A stretch of 64,000 nucleotides of DNA, from contig NZ_UAUI01000013.1 of assembly GCF_900455735.1 (NCBI RefSeq), positions 28,072 to 92,071 of the forward strand, given 5' to 3'. The translations under genes and the position numbers were made by a program. Under the pieces are notes generated by a model that was not told where the DNA came from, made no database searches, and saw only the letters and a list, made by a program, of their open reading frames with translations. Positions 51,054 to 61,100 of this stretch are shown here, in pieces; position 1 is the stretch's first letter, and the number at the start of each line of letters is the position of its first letter. Source of the stretch: Rhodococcus wratislaviensis. Its GTDB lineage: Bacteria > Actinomycetota > Actinomycetes > Mycobacteriales > Mycobacteriaceae.

Positions 51054-52064
51054 ATGGAACTCGGATTGACGACGTTCGCGGAGGTCGGTTCCGGCGGGAC
51101 CGGGGCGGTGTCGCCACGACAGCGACTGAAGGATCTGCTCGAAGAGGTCGTCCTGGCCGAGCAGGTCGGCCTCGACGTGTACGGCGTCGGTGAGCACCAT
51201 CGGGCCGACTTCGCCGCGTCGGCGCCCGCGGTCGTGCTGTCGGCCGCCGCCGCCCGGACGTCCCGCATCGCATTGACCAGCGCGGTCACCGTCCTGAGCT
51301 CCGACGACCCGGTGCGGGTGTTCGAGGAATTCGCCACCCTCGACCTGATCTCCGACGGTCGCGCCGAGGTGATGGCCGGTCGCGGCTCGTTCACCGAATC
51401 GTTCCGGCTCTTCGGTTACGACCTGGCCGACTACGACGAGCTGTTCGTCGAGAAACTCGGTCTGCTGCTCGCCCTCCGCGACTCGGAGACCGTGAACTGG
51501 TCGGGACGGCACCGGCCGGCGCTGACGGACCAGTCCGTCTACCCACGGCCCGAACGTCCCCTCCCCATCTGGGTGGGGGTCGGCGGCAACCCCGAGTCGG
51601 TGGCCCGTGCCGGACTGCTCGGCCTGCCGATGGCGCTCGCTATCATCGGCGGACAACCCGCACGCTTCGCACCGCTGGCCGACCTGCACCGCCGTGCCGT
51701 GACCGAGGGCGGGCACGCACCGCAGCCCATCGCCGTCCACGCGCACGGTTACGTCGCGGACACCGAGGACCGGGCGGTGTCGGAGTTCTACCCGTCGTAC
51801 GCCGCGGCCATGACCGGCCTCGGACGCGAACGCGGATGGGCACCGATGAACCCGCAGGCATTCGACGGTCTACGCGGACCCGGCGGTTCGCTCGTGCTCG
51901 GCAACCCCGAACAGGTGGCCGAGAAGATCGTCGGCATGCGCGACACCCTGGGCATCGAACGGTTCATGCTGCACCCCAGCGTCGGGCCGCTGCCCCACGA
52001 CAAGGTGATGCGCGCAATCGAACTGCTCGGCACCAAGGTGGCCCCGCTCGTCGAGCAGGCATGA
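51054..52064 (+). CDS. LLM class flavin-dependent oxidoreductase
   Basis: 336 aa luciferase-like monooxygenase family (TIM-barrel, FMN or F420). Markers are MELGLTTFAEVGSGGTG, VYGVGEHHRADFAASAPAVV, the SAVTVLSSDDPVRVFEEFATLDL stretch (in part) and LPIWVGVGGNPESVARAGL. Start ATG 51054 after GAGGGG; upstream is an AT-rich, imperfect 12-bp symmetry (TTGATGATTCAA, 51020-51031). It is divergent from the small protein and fusion gene. Substrate unknown. Confidence 0.88.
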   Translation: MELGLTTFAEVGSGGTGAVSPRQRLKDLLEEVVLAEQVGLDVYGVGEHHRADFAASAPAVVLSAAAARTSRIALTSAVTVLSSDDPVRVFEEFATLDLISDGRAEVMAGRGSFTESFRLFGYDLADYDELFVEKLGLLLALRDSETVNWSGRHRPALTDQSVYPRPERPLPIWVGVGGNPESVARAGLLGLPMALAIIGGQPARFAPLADLHRRAVTEGGHAPQPIAVHAHGYVADTEDRAVSEFYPSYAAAMTGLGRERGWAPMNPQAFDGLRGPGGSLVLGNPEQVAEKIVGMRDTLGIERFMLHPSVGPLPHDKVMRAIELLGTKVAPLVEQA

Positions 52065-52083
52065 TCCCTGCGGTGGCGGTGCG

Positions 52084-54057
52084 CTAACCCGTACCGTCAC
52101 CCATCACCGCGCCCTCCCGTCGTGGGTCCGCGCCGCCGACCCACCCCGAGTCCTGGCGCTGCAGCGCGCTGAGCCCACTGGACTGCGGCGCGACCGACAC
52201 CTGGTGTCCCATCGCCCGCAACTGCACGATCAACGGGTCGTCGGCGCCGTCGTTGGCCGCATTGATGTTCGGGTGCTCCCCGCCGACGCCGGTGACCGGG
52301 GTATTGGCGGCCCCGAAGTCGACCGCCGACACCGCCTGCTGCGGGTTCAGTCCCCAATCCAGCATTCCCACGAGCGTTTTCACGACGAACTGGATGATCA
52401 CCGAACCGCCCGGCGACCCCGCCACGTACTGGACGTCCCCCAGCGACCCGTCGCTGCCACGGTCGAAGACGAGCGTCGGCGCCATCGAACTGCGGGGCCG
52501 CTTACCCGGTTCGACACGGTTGGCGAGCGGCGTCCCGTCCGGCCCGACGGGCTGGGCCGAGAAGTCGGTGAGCTGATTGTTGAGAACGAAGCCGTCCGTC
52601 ATGTGGAACGAGCCGAACGCCGATTCCACCGTCGTCGTCATCGACGCGACGTTGCCGTACTGGTCGGCGATCGAGATGTGGCTGGTGCCGTGTTCCTTGT
52701 CCTGCGGCTGCACACCCAGCGGGACCGGCCCGAAGTTTCCGGGTTGCGCGGTGCCCATGCTCTTGCCGGGGTCGATGAGGTCGGCCCGCTGTTTCAGGTA
52801 GTCCTCGTTCAGCAGCGTGTCGAGGGAATTGCCCGGCAACGGAACGAAATCCGAGTCTGCGACGTACTTGTCCCGGTCGGCGTACGCCAGCCGCTCCGCC
52901 TCGGAGATGAGATGCACGGCCTCCGCCGTCGGCTTGCCGCCGTTGTCGTCGAGGTTCGTGGGCCCGTACCCCGACAGGTCGAAGTTCTCCAGGATGCCGA
53001 GCGTCGCCGCGACCGCCGTGCCGCCGGACGACGGGTTGGGCATGCCACAGATCTCGTGATCCCGGTACGGCGTGCACAGCGCCGTCCGCTTCTTCGCCTG
53101 GTAGTTCGCGAGGTCGTCGAGAGTCATCTGCCCGGGGGTGCGCCCACCCGACGCCGTCGCCGTCGCATCGACGATGCCCTGGGCGATGGCCCCGGTGTAG
53201 AAGGCGTCGGCGCCGCCCGCCGCGATCGCACCGAGTGTCTTGGCCATGGCCGGGTTCGTCAGCTTGGTGCCCGCCGGCTTGGGGCTGCCGTCCAGATTCA
53301 GGAAGTACGCCTTCGACGGTTCGTCGAGCGCCAGATCGGGTGCGGACTCGGCGATCTGCCCGGCCATCCGAGGGCTGATCTCGAGTCCCTGGTCTGCGAG
53401 CGAGATGGCCGGGTCGAACAGTTCCCGCCACTCGTCCCGGCCGTGTTCGCGGTGCGCAAGCTCGAGCATCCGCACCACCCCGGGAACGCCGATGGACCGC
53501 CCGCTCGCCCGGGCGTCGGGCTTGGGCTCGGTGCGGTCGGTGTCGCTGATCCAGCGCAAGTAGTTCTCCGTCGCCGCCATCGGCGCGACCTCGCGTCCGT
53601 CGTAGGCCTCGACGCTCTTCTGCCCGGCGTCGTAGTAGAGCAGGAATGCCCCGCCCCCGATGCCGGAGGACTGCGGTTCGACGAGACCGAGAACGGTCTG
53701 GGCCACGATCAGCGCGTCGGCGGCCGTGCCCCCGTCCCGCAACACCTCGCACGCCGCCTTCGTCGACACCGGATTAGCGGTGGACACCGCGTACGACGCG
53801 GTGTCCACGGGCACCATCCCGGAGCGGTACACGGTGGCGATCTCGGGGTTGGTCGCAAGGTTCTGGGTGGTCGGCGCCGGGCCGGGAGGCGGTGGGGCCT
53901 TGGCGATCGGGGTGCCGTTGGGAACGTCCGCACACGTGGCCGCCGGATCGCTCTGCGGTTCCTCGTCCGACGCGCACGCGGCCAGCATGCCGACGCAGAG
54001 TGCTGCGGCCAACGAGGCCCGAATTGCTGTTCCGATTCCCGTCACAGGACCCATCAC
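52084..54057 (-). CDS. ggt: Gamma-glutamyltranspeptidase lipoprotein
   Basis: 657 aa Ntn-hydrolase precursor that cleaves gamma-glutamyl bonds (glutathione or, in actinomycetes, related gamma-glutamyl compounds) outside the cell. An N-terminal lipoprotein signal ends in MLAAC, followed by a Pro-rich linker. The heavy-subunit signature ANPVSTKAACEVLRDGGTAADAL and the autoprocessing site KEHGTSHISIADQYGNVASM (catalytic Thr in GTSH) are present, with GSPGGSVIIQFV in the light subunit. It is flanked by a FUSC transporter on the same strand (35 bp away) and converges with the luciferase-like gene. Confidence 0.92.
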   Translation of the reverse strand: MMGPVTGIGTAIRASLAAALCVGMLAACASDEEPQSDPAATCADVPNGTPIAKAPPPPGPAPTTQNLATNPEIATVYRSGMVPVDTASYAVSTANPVSTKAACEVLRDGGTAADALIVAQTVLGLVEPQSSGIGGGAFLLYYDAGQKSVEAYDGREVAPMAATENYLRWISDTDRTEPKPDARASGRSIGVPGVVRMLELAHREHGRDEWRELFDPAISLADQGLEISPRMAGQIAESAPDLALDEPSKAYFLNLDGSPKPAGTKLTNPAMAKTLGAIAAGGADAFYTGAIAQGIVDATATASGGRTPGQMTLDDLANYQAKKRTALCTPYRDHEICGMPNPSSGGTAVAATLGILENFDLSGYGPTNLDDNGGKPTAEAVHLISEAERLAYADRDKYVADSDFVPLPGNSLDTLLNEDYLKQRADLIDPGKSMGTAQPGNFGPVPLGVQPQDKEHGTSHISIADQYGNVASMTTTVESAFGSFHMTDGFVLNNQLTDFSAQPVGPDGTPLANRVEPGKRPRSSMAPTLVFDRGSDGSLGDVQYVAGSPGGSVIIQFVVKTLVGMLDWGLNPQQAVSAVDFGAANTPVTGVGGEHPNINAANDGADDPLIVQLRAMGHQVSVAPQSSGLSALQRQDSGWVGGADPRREGAVMGDGTG

Positions 54058-54091
54058 CGAACCCTAACAGCGGGGATCCGGTGCCGACCGG

Positions 54092-55735
54092 CTAAAGACG
54101 AGGTCCGAAGTGCCGGGTGAGGATTCGGTAGCCGAGCTCGTGAAGATGGTGGTGCTCGGGCCACCGGTCGCGGGTCCACGCCAGGTCGGTGTGGGCGGCG
54201 GTGATCGCGGCGGTGGTGGAACTGTGCAGATCGAACTCGAGATCCCGGCAGAGTTCCGCGACGGCAGCCGGTTCCCGCGCATCGCCGAGCCGCCCGATCG
54301 TCCCGGCCACCTGGTCGTCCGCGTCGCGCAGGATCCGCCGGTACGAACCCGGAAGCACGGTCCACAGCACGAGCAGCGCCACCGCCACACCGAGGACGGT
54401 CTCGAGAAGCCGGTCCCGGGTGACCGCGACGAGGTCGACGTGTGTCCCCAGGCCGCCGAGGACGAGGGCGAGCGGGGTGATGAACACCATCGCCAGGCCG
54501 TAGTTGCGGACGAGGAAGGCCTCCGTCCCCGCCATCAGGAGCGCCACGACCAGTACCAGCGCGCCCGCCGACAGGTCGAGCGTCGCCAGCCCGGCGAGCA
54601 GAACGAGTCCGAGCACCGTTCCGAAGAACCGGTGCAGTCCGCGGTACGTCCCCAGCACGCGGTCCGGTCCCTGGTGCAGGATCATCGCCGCGGTGATCAC
54701 GGCCCAGTCCGGCCTGGCGACGCCGAGGGCCAGCGCCAGCAGACCCGCGGCGGGGCACGCGACCAGCAGTCGCGCGACGATCGTCCAGGACCGGCCTCGG
54801 AGATGAGCCGCCCGGCCGAGCCGGTAGCGGATCGACGGCCTCGGCAGCGGGACCTGCGGCCGCAGGTCGTCGACGTCGGTGGCGTGGTCCGCATCGTGAC
54901 CGTCGACGGTCGCCGCGCACCGCAGGTGAGCCGCGCGCAACGTCCGGGTGAGCGGGTGATCACGCCCGACGAGGGCGGCGTCGTGGAGACACTGCCACGC
55001 GGCGTGCAGCGACCGCACCGCGTCGCGACGGGAATTCGGTGCGGGGGTGTCGGAGAGTGCGGCCTCGACTGCGGAGACCGCGGTCGCGACTGCGGCACGC
55101 TCGGGGGTGCGTGGGCGCGCGAGCAGCCCCGACATCGACACGAGCAGGGCCGACACCGCCCCGGCCGCCGACCAGGCGGTCACCTCCGCCACGGAGACAC
55201 CGAGGGCGGGCAGCGCGGACGAGATCTCCACCGTGAGCAGCGGGAGGAAGGCGCCCGGCGCCCCCAGCCGCAACCCGTCCACGACGAACGCGCAGACCGC
55301 CACGACGACCGTCATCGCGACGACGAGCGCCATCCCCCACAGCGCGGAACCGCCCGCCGCGGTCGCGTCGTGCACGAGCGCGCCGACCGCGGCACCGACT
55401 CCGGCCAGGAGCACCATCACGGCGGCGGCGATCGTCACCACCCGCCACCGCACCCGGTACGCCCTGCCCTCGCCGTAGACGACGGCGAAGGCTCCCAGCG
55501 TCGCTGTCGCGGCGACCGCCGAGTGTCCGAGCGCGACGCCCGCCAGCGCGGGCAGACACACGGCCACCCCGGCGCGGACCACGCCCGGCCAGCGCCGACC
55601 CTGCTTGGGCACCCCCAGAAGCAACGACCGTGCCGGGGCCGGCGCAGGGATCGGCACACCGTGATCCCGCGACCCGGTTCCCTGGTCCTGCACTCCTACC
55701 GACACGACCACACAGACTACGAGCGGTCGAGTCAC
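54092..55735 (-). CDS. FUSC family membrane transporter
   Basis: 547 aa protein with two transmembrane blocks (about residues 45-200 and 330-460) separated by a soluble helical segment, typical of FUSC/aromatic-acid exporter proteins. Recognisable: HSAVAATATLGAFAVVYGEG and the second-block motif DWAVITAAMILHQGPDRVLG followed by RFFGTVLGLVLL. It would export small hydrophobic or aromatic acids. The long frame begins with a hydrophilic extension; the true start may be up to about 35 codons downstream, no ribosome-binding site decides it. Confidence 0.84.
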   Translation of the reverse strand: MTRPLVVCVVVSVGVQDQGTGSRDHGVPIPAPAPARSLLLGVPKQGRRWPGVVRAGVAVCLPALAGVALGHSAVAATATLGAFAVVYGEGRAYRVRWRVVTIAAAVMVLLAGVGAAVGALVHDATAAGGSALWGMALVVAMTVVVAVCAFVVDGLRLGAPGAFLPLLTVEISSALPALGVSVAEVTAWSAAGAVSALLVSMSGLLARPRTPERAAVATAVSAVEAALSDTPAPNSRRDAVRSLHAAWQCLHDAALVGRDHPLTRTLRAAHLRCAATVDGHDADHATDVDDLRPQVPLPRPSIRYRLGRAAHLRGRSWTIVARLLVACPAAGLLALALGVARPDWAVITAAMILHQGPDRVLGTYRGLHRFFGTVLGLVLLAGLATLDLSAGALVLVVALLMAGTEAFLVRNYGLAMVFITPLALVLGGLGTHVDLVAVTRDRLLETVLGVAVALLVLWTVLPGSYRRILRDADDQVAGTIGRLGDAREPAAVAELCRDLEFDLHSSTTAAITAAHTDLAWTRDRWPEHHHLHELGYRILTRHFGPRL

Positions 55736-55782
55736 TCGAAACAGTCGATGAGGTGCATCTCACGTGGGGTGCGCGGTCCCGA

Positions 55783-56220
55783 TCAGGTGTGGGGACGGTG
55801 GAGCGGACGCCCGTACTCCGCGGCGAGCAGGCCGAGAGCGACGGCGCCGGCGAGCAACCCGAAGTCGCGCAATGCGACGTCGTAGTACCCGGACAGCGTG
55901 ACCAGGTTGACGATGATTCCGGCCAGCCAGGCCGCGACGACCCAGGCGCCGATCCGCGGCGCCACGGCGACGAGGATTCCTGCGATCACTTCGATCACGC
56001 CGACGGCGTACATGCCCTGCTGCGCAGTTCCCGGCAGGATGCCGTCGATCCACGGCGCGAGGTAGTCCGGCCAGTCGGTGAGCCAGTTCGTGAACTTGTC
56101 GAGCCCGAACAGGATGGGCGCCACGGTGAAGACCGTGCGCAGCACGAGGAAGGCCTGATAGCCGGGGTCGGCCAGGGTGTGCGAACCGTGGCTGACCTCG
56201 TGGGGTGTGTTGGTAGCCAT
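55783..56220 (-). CDS. DoxX-like membrane protein
   Basis: 145 aa protein with four hydrophobic segments. The central FLVLRTVFTVAPILFGLDKFTNWLTDWPDYL and VIEVIAGILVAVAPRIGAWVVAAWL parts match DoxX-type quinone-associated proteins. Start ATG 56220 preceded by AAGGAGTCGTC. It is divergent from a SufR-like cysteine-rich regulator, which is its probable controller. In related bacteria DoxX-type proteins act in thiol or redox stress; function here is inferred only. Confidence 0.8.
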   Translation of the reverse strand: MATNTPHEVSHGSHTLADPGYQAFLVLRTVFTVAPILFGLDKFTNWLTDWPDYLAPWIDGILPGTAQQGMYAVGVIEVIAGILVAVAPRIGAWVVAAWLAGIIVNLVTLSGYYDVALRDFGLLAGAVALGLLAAEYGRPLHRPHT

Positions 56221-56305
56221 GACGACTCCTTCTAAAAACTATGTATCTTGACTATAGAATTCTGCCCACAATTAAGTCAACGATTCTCGGTTTTACAATG
56301 GGTCC
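56221..56305. promoter_or_regulatory. AT-rich divergent promoter region
   Basis: An AT-rich stretch unusual for this genome separates the DoxX-like and regulator genes. In the plus direction TACAAT (56294-56299) would start transcription at about the ATG at 56306, giving a leaderless mRNA. In the minus direction TACATA/TATAGT-like hexamers lie before AAGGAG. CTAT/ATAG half-sites occur but no firm operator could be assigned. Confidence 0.4.
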
Positions 56306-56983
56306 ATGGACGACACCCCCCGCTCGGACGTCTCGGCCGTCTCCTCCCTCGACGAACCCGTGCGCAGGCGGGTGTACGACCACGTGCGCGCGCAGGCGTC
56401 GCCGGTCAGCCGAGACGACGTCGCCGAGGCGCTGGGACTCGCGCGCTCGACGTCCGCGTTCCATCTCGAGAAGTTGGCCGACGAGGGGCTGCTGGCGGTC
56501 GAGTTCGCGCGGCGCGGCGGGCGCTCGGGTCCGGGCGCGGGGCGGCCCGCCAAGCTCTACCGACGGTCCGACCGTGAGTTCTCGGTACACCTGCCCGAGC
56601 GTGCGTACGCGCTCGCCGGAGAGTTGTTCGCCCGGGCGATCGAACACGCGGACGCCACCGGCGCATCACCGCGGGCGGCCCTCTCCGCGCGTGCCCGCGA
56701 CTTCGGGCGCGGCCTCGGCGCCGACACGGGCTGCACCGACGACGACCTGGTCGCGGCGCTCGCGAAGTGCGGTTACGAACCCCGCCGCAGCGACGACACC
56801 ATCGTCCTGGTCAACTGCCCGTTCCACGCGCTCGCCCGGCAGCACACCGACATGGTCTGCGGAATGAACCTCGCGCTGCTGTCCGGACTGCTCGACGGCG
56901 CGGGATGCGAGGACCGCCGCGCCACACTGGCACCCGCCGAGGGGTACTGCTGCGTGCGGATCGAGGGCCCCCTCCCCATGTGA
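56306..56983 (+). CDS. SufR-like winged-helix regulator with conserved cysteines
   Basis: 225 aa. The N-terminal winged helix (DEPVRRRVYDHVRAQASPVS, RDDVAEALGLARSTSAFHLE) is followed by a C-terminal domain with NCPFHALARQHTDMVC and GLLDGAGC: three cysteines spaced C-X13-C-X15-C, like the iron-sulfur-binding SufR/COG2345 family, plus a CC pair near the end. It may sense Fe-S or redox state and controls the divergent DoxX-like gene. The start is at or near the predicted transcription start, so it may be leaderless. Its TGA is in the 40-bp palindrome at 56980-57019. Confidence 0.85.
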   Translation: MDDTPRSDVSAVSSLDEPVRRRVYDHVRAQASPVSRDDVAEALGLARSTSAFHLEKLADEGLLAVEFARRGGRSGPGAGRPAKLYRRSDREFSVHLPERAYALAGELFARAIEHADATGASPRAALSARARDFGRGLGADTGCTDDDLVAALAKCGYEPRRSDDTIVLVNCPFHALARQHTDMVCGMNLALLSGLLDGAGCEDRRATLAPAEGYCCVRIEGPLPM

Positions 56984-57019
56984 GTGGCAAAGAGTGCCCG
57001 GGCACACTTCGGCACTCAC
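56980..57019. repeat. 40-bp palindrome shared by two gene ends
   Basis: Imperfect palindrome centred on CCCGGG (56997-57002), 17 of 20 positions paired per arm, starting GTGAGTG and ending CACTCAC. It differs in sequence from the 46-bp family but has the same layout: the regulator stop (TGA 56981-56983) and the convergent PrmC-like stop (TGA, complement of 57016-57018) are at its two ends. Only one copy is in the window; it probably acts as a shared terminator. Confidence 0.85.
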
Positions 57020-57804
57020 CTGGGGTTGGCGCCGACGACGACGGTGGCGTCCATGTCGTCCGACCTCTCGATCCGGGTGAGCAACCCGGCGTCCGCGAAA
57101 GCCTCCGCGGTGAACGGGGCCTGACTCGCACTGGTCTCGATCAGGAGATGACCGCCCGGCGCGAGCCAGTCGCGCGCCCCGAGGGTCACCCGCCGCTGGA
57201 TGTCGAGTCCGTCCGCGCCGCCGTCGAGCGAGACCCGCGGCTCGTGGAACCGGGCCTCCGGCGGCATCAAACGGATCGCGTCGGTGGGCACGTACGGGGC
57301 GTTGGCCACCAGGATGTCGATGCCTCCCCGCAGCGTGGTGGGCAACGGCTCGTACAGGTCGCCCTCGAATACCCGGCCGGGGTCCGCGACGTTGCGTCGC
57401 GCGCACCGGACCGCGGCGGGGTCGATGTCCACCGCGTACAACTCGATGCCGTCGCCCGTCCCGGCGAGCGCGGCCCCCACCGCGCCCGAGCCGCAGCACA
57501 GGTCGACCACGACAGCGTGCGGGCACGCGAGGGCGGCCGCCTGCTCGACGAGGAACGCGGTGCGACGACGCGGCACGAACACCCGCGGGTCGACCGCGAT
57601 CCGGAGCCCGCAGAACTCGGCCCAGCCCAGGACGTGTTCGAGGGGGACGCCTGCGACGCGGCGGTCCAGCATCGACGCGAGCTCGTCGGACGTCCGGGCC
57701 GCGGAGACGATCAAGCGGGCCTCGTCCTCGGCGAACACACAGCCGGCGGCGCGAAGCCTCGTGACGAGAACGAATTCGAGGGACGGTGAGAGAGACACTG
57801 ACAT
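57016..57804 (-). CDS. PrmC/HemK-like N5-glutamine methyltransferase
   Basis: 262 aa. Start ATG 57804 follows GGAAGG by 7 bp; the open frame reaches 57846. SAM-binding motif VVDLCCGSGAVGAAL, then VDIDPAAVRCARRN, and the substrate motif NAPYVPTD, which replaces the usual NPPY and marks the sub-family of putative protein-(glutamine-N5) methyltransferases rather than the housekeeping PrmC. The N-terminal domain has the PLEHVLGWAEFCGLRIAVDPRVFVPRRRTAFLV release-factor-binding helix region (in part). Its target is unknown; it is probably a paralogue of the essential PrmC. Confidence 0.85.
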   Translation of the reverse strand: MSVSLSPSLEFVLVTRLRAAGCVFAEDEARLIVSAARTSDELASMLDRRVAGVPLEHVLGWAEFCGLRIAVDPRVFVPRRRTAFLVEQAAALACPHAVVVDLCCGSGAVGAALAGTGDGIELYAVDIDPAAVRCARRNVADPGRVFEGDLYEPLPTTLRGGIDILVANAPYVPTDAIRLMPPEARFHEPRVSLDGGADGLDIQRRVTLGARDWLAPGGHLLIETSASQAPFTAEAFADAGLLTRIERSDDMDATVVVGANPR

Positions 57805-58153
57805 GGGAGAGCCTTCCGGAATGCCGATGGGCGCTCTCCCGGTCACCTTATGTCGGTACGACCGCGCGGTCGCGGAGTGAGAGCACCCGAACTGAACGAA
57901 CGGACACTGGTCTCACCTCCTCGATACGGATCCTGCTCGGGGTGGCAACACTACCTCGACCAGCGGCAGGCGGGCAGCCGAATAACCGGAAGTGGTGTGG
58001 ACCGGAGCAGCGGCGGGTACCCCAAGTGACCTGCCCGAATTGACCAGGCAGATCGATCGAAGGTGATGCTCGGACCACTGCCTCCGCAGGGTGGTGGCGG
58101 ATACAATCGAGGTTTCCGCGCTACTGATGGCGGATCTCGGATAGGACCCCGAT
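57805..58153. other. 349-bp region between PrmC-like gene and PKS
   Basis: No gene called. Near the PrmC-like start, GGGAGAGC (57805-57812) and GCTCTCCC (57833-57840) form an 8-bp inverted repeat whose loop side holds the GGAAGG ribosome-binding site, a possible RNA hairpin that could mask translation. Further right, TACAAT at 58102-58107 is a -10-like hexamer without a clear -35, 46 bp before the PKS ATG; TAGGACC precedes that ATG. Confidence 0.5.
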
Positions 58154-61100
58154 ATGGCCGATCAGGCGAAGCTCCTCGACTATCTGAAGCGAGTCACCGC
58201 GGAGCTCTACCAGGCGCGGGAAAAGCTGCGCGAGGTCGAGGGTGTGAGCCGCGAACCGATCGCCGTCATCGGCATGGGCTGCCGGTTCCCCGGCGGGGTG
58301 CGATCGCCGCAGGACCTGTGGCGCTTGGTGGAGTCCGGGTCCGACACCGTCGCCGGGTTCCCGGAGGACCGGGGCTGGGGCCTGGCGGATCTCTACGATC
58401 CGAAGGCCGAGCAGGCCGGCAAGACGTACACGGTGCAGGGCAGCTTCCTCGACGATCCGGCGGGCTTCGACCCCGAGGTCTTCGGCATCTCGCCGCGCGA
58501 GGCGCTGGCGATGGATCCCCAGCAGCGACTCCTCCTCGAGACGAGCTGGGAGACGTTCGAACATGCCGGCATCGATCCGCGGTCGGTGCACGGCCGCCAG
58601 GTCGGAGTCTTCACCGGGCTGTCCGGCATCGACTACGCGGCGCGGGCGGGCGGCATGCCACCGGAAGACCTCGAGGGGTACTTCATCACCGGCAACGCCA
58701 TGAGCGTCGCGTCCGGCCGCGTGGCCTACAGCTTCGGCCTGAACGGACCCGCGATCACGGTGGACACCGCGTGCTCGTCGTCGCTGGTGTCCATTCACCT
58801 CGCCATGCAGGCGCTGCGCAGCGGCGAGTGCGAACTGGCGCTGGCGGGCGGGGCGACCGTCATGGCGACCCCCGCGGTGTTCGTGGAGTTCAGCCGCCAG
58901 CGCGGACTGGCCCGGGACGGCCGGTGCAAGGCATTCTCCGCCGCTGCGGACGGCACGGCGTGGGGCGAAGGCGCGGGGATGGTCGCGTTGGAACGGCTGT
59001 CCGACGCAGAGCGCAAGGGTCGCCGGATACTGGCTGTCATCCGTGGCAGCGCGGTGAACCAGGACGGCGCCAGCAACGGCCTGACCGCCCCGAACAGGCA
59101 GGCTCAGGAGCGGGTGATCGCGCAGGCGCTGGCCAATGCGGGACTCGGCCCGGGCGACGTCGACGTGGTCGAGGCGCACGGCACCGGCACGAAGCTGGGC
59201 GATCCGATCGAGGCGTCCGCCCTGCTGGCCGGCTACGGCCGCGACCGCCCGGCCGACCGGCCCCTGTGGCTCGGCTCGGTGAAGTCGAATCTCGGGCACA
59301 CCCAGGCCGCCGCGGGCGTCGCCGGGGTGATCAAGATGATCATGGCGATGCGGTACGGCGTCCTGCCGAAGACCTTGCACGTCGACCGGCCGACCCCGCA
59401 CGTCGACTGGTCCGCGGGTGCAGTGTCCCTGCTCACCGAGAACCGGGAGTGGCCGGAGTCCGATCGGCCCCGGCGGGCGGCGGTCTCGTCGTTCGGCATC
59501 AGCGGCACCAACGCACACGTCGTCCTGGAGGAGGCCCCACCGGTCGAGCCACAGGCGGGTGAATCAGCTTCTCCCCCGGACGAAGTCGTGGCCTGGTTCG
59601 TGTCGGGCCACACCGAGCTCGCGCTGCGCGCCCAGGCCGAGCGGCTACACGAGTTCGTCACCGAGCACCCCGACCTCACGCCCGCCGCGGTGGCAGGCGC
59701 ACTGCTGGGGTCCCGTGCCACGTTCGACCACCGCGCCGCCGTGATCGGCGCACGGCCTCGGAGTCTGCTGAACGGCCTCGACGCGCTCAGCAGAGGTGCG
59801 CCCAGCGCCGACGTCGTGACCGGGGTGGCGTTGGAAGCCGGCGACCGGCCGGTGTTCGTCTTCCCCGGACAGGGTTCGCAGTGGGTGGGCATGGCCACCG
59901 AGCTTCTGGACACGTCCCCGGTATTCGCCGAGACCGTGCGGGAGTGCGCCGACGCGCTGGCTCCGTATACGAACTTCTCGCTGCTGGACGTGCTGCGCGA
60001 CCGCGATCCCGCGTCGCTGGACCGGGTCGACGTGGTGCAGCCGGCCTTGTTCGCGATGATGGTCGGTCTCGCGGAATTGTGGCGGTCCCACGGTGTCGAA
60101 CCGGCGGCCGTCGTCGGGCATTCGCAGGGCGAGATCGCGGCCGCCTATGTCGCGGGCGCGCTGAGCCTTTCGGACGCGGCCCTCGTCGTGGCCGCACGCA
60201 GCAGGGTGATCGGCGCGTCGGCCAAGCGGGGCGGCGGGATGGCCTCGGTGGCACTGCCGCCGGACATCGTGCGGGAGAAGATTCAGCCCTGGGCCGGTGC
60301 CGTCGAGGTCGCGGCGATCAACGGGCCGTCCGCGACGGTGATTTCCGGACCCGTCGACGCCCTCGACATCCTGGTCGGGCAGTTGCAGGGCGACGGTGTC
60401 CAGGCCAGGAGGATCGCGGTGGAATACGCGTCGCATTGCGCGGACGTCTCCGTCCTGCGTGATCCTATTCTCGACGTCCTCGCGTCGATCACTCCCCGCC
60501 GGTCGCGAATTCCGTTCTACTCGTCGGTGACCGGTGGCGTGCTGGACGGCACCGCGCTGGACGCGGACTACTGGTACCGGAACCTGCGACGGACGGTCCG
60601 GTTCGAGCAGGCGACGAAATCACTGGCCGCGGACGGGTATCGACTGTTCGTCGAGTCGTGCAGCCACCCGGTCCTCACCGTGCCGTTGCAGGAAACCCTC
60701 GACGCGGCGGGCGTCGCCGGCCGAGCGATCGGCACCATCCGACGCGACCGCGCGGGCCTGCGCCAGTTCACCGCCGCACTCGCCGAGGCGCAGGTGTACG
60801 GACTGCACGTCGAGTGGGATCGGGTGAGCTGGGCTCGCCACGACGATCGGCAGCAGTGGGTGGACCTGCCCACGTACGCCTTCCAGCACCGCCGCTACTG
60901 GCTGGAAAGCCCCGTTCCGCAGGGCGATTTCGCGTCCACGGGCATGGAAACCGGTGGACACCCGATGCTCGCCGCGTCGGTCGAGCTCGGCGACGGCCGG
61001 GGCGCCGTGTTCACGGGTCTGCTGTCGCCACAACGCCTTCCATGGCTGAGCGACCACGGTGTCAGCGGCACCGTCATTCTGCCGGGCACGGCTTTCGTGG

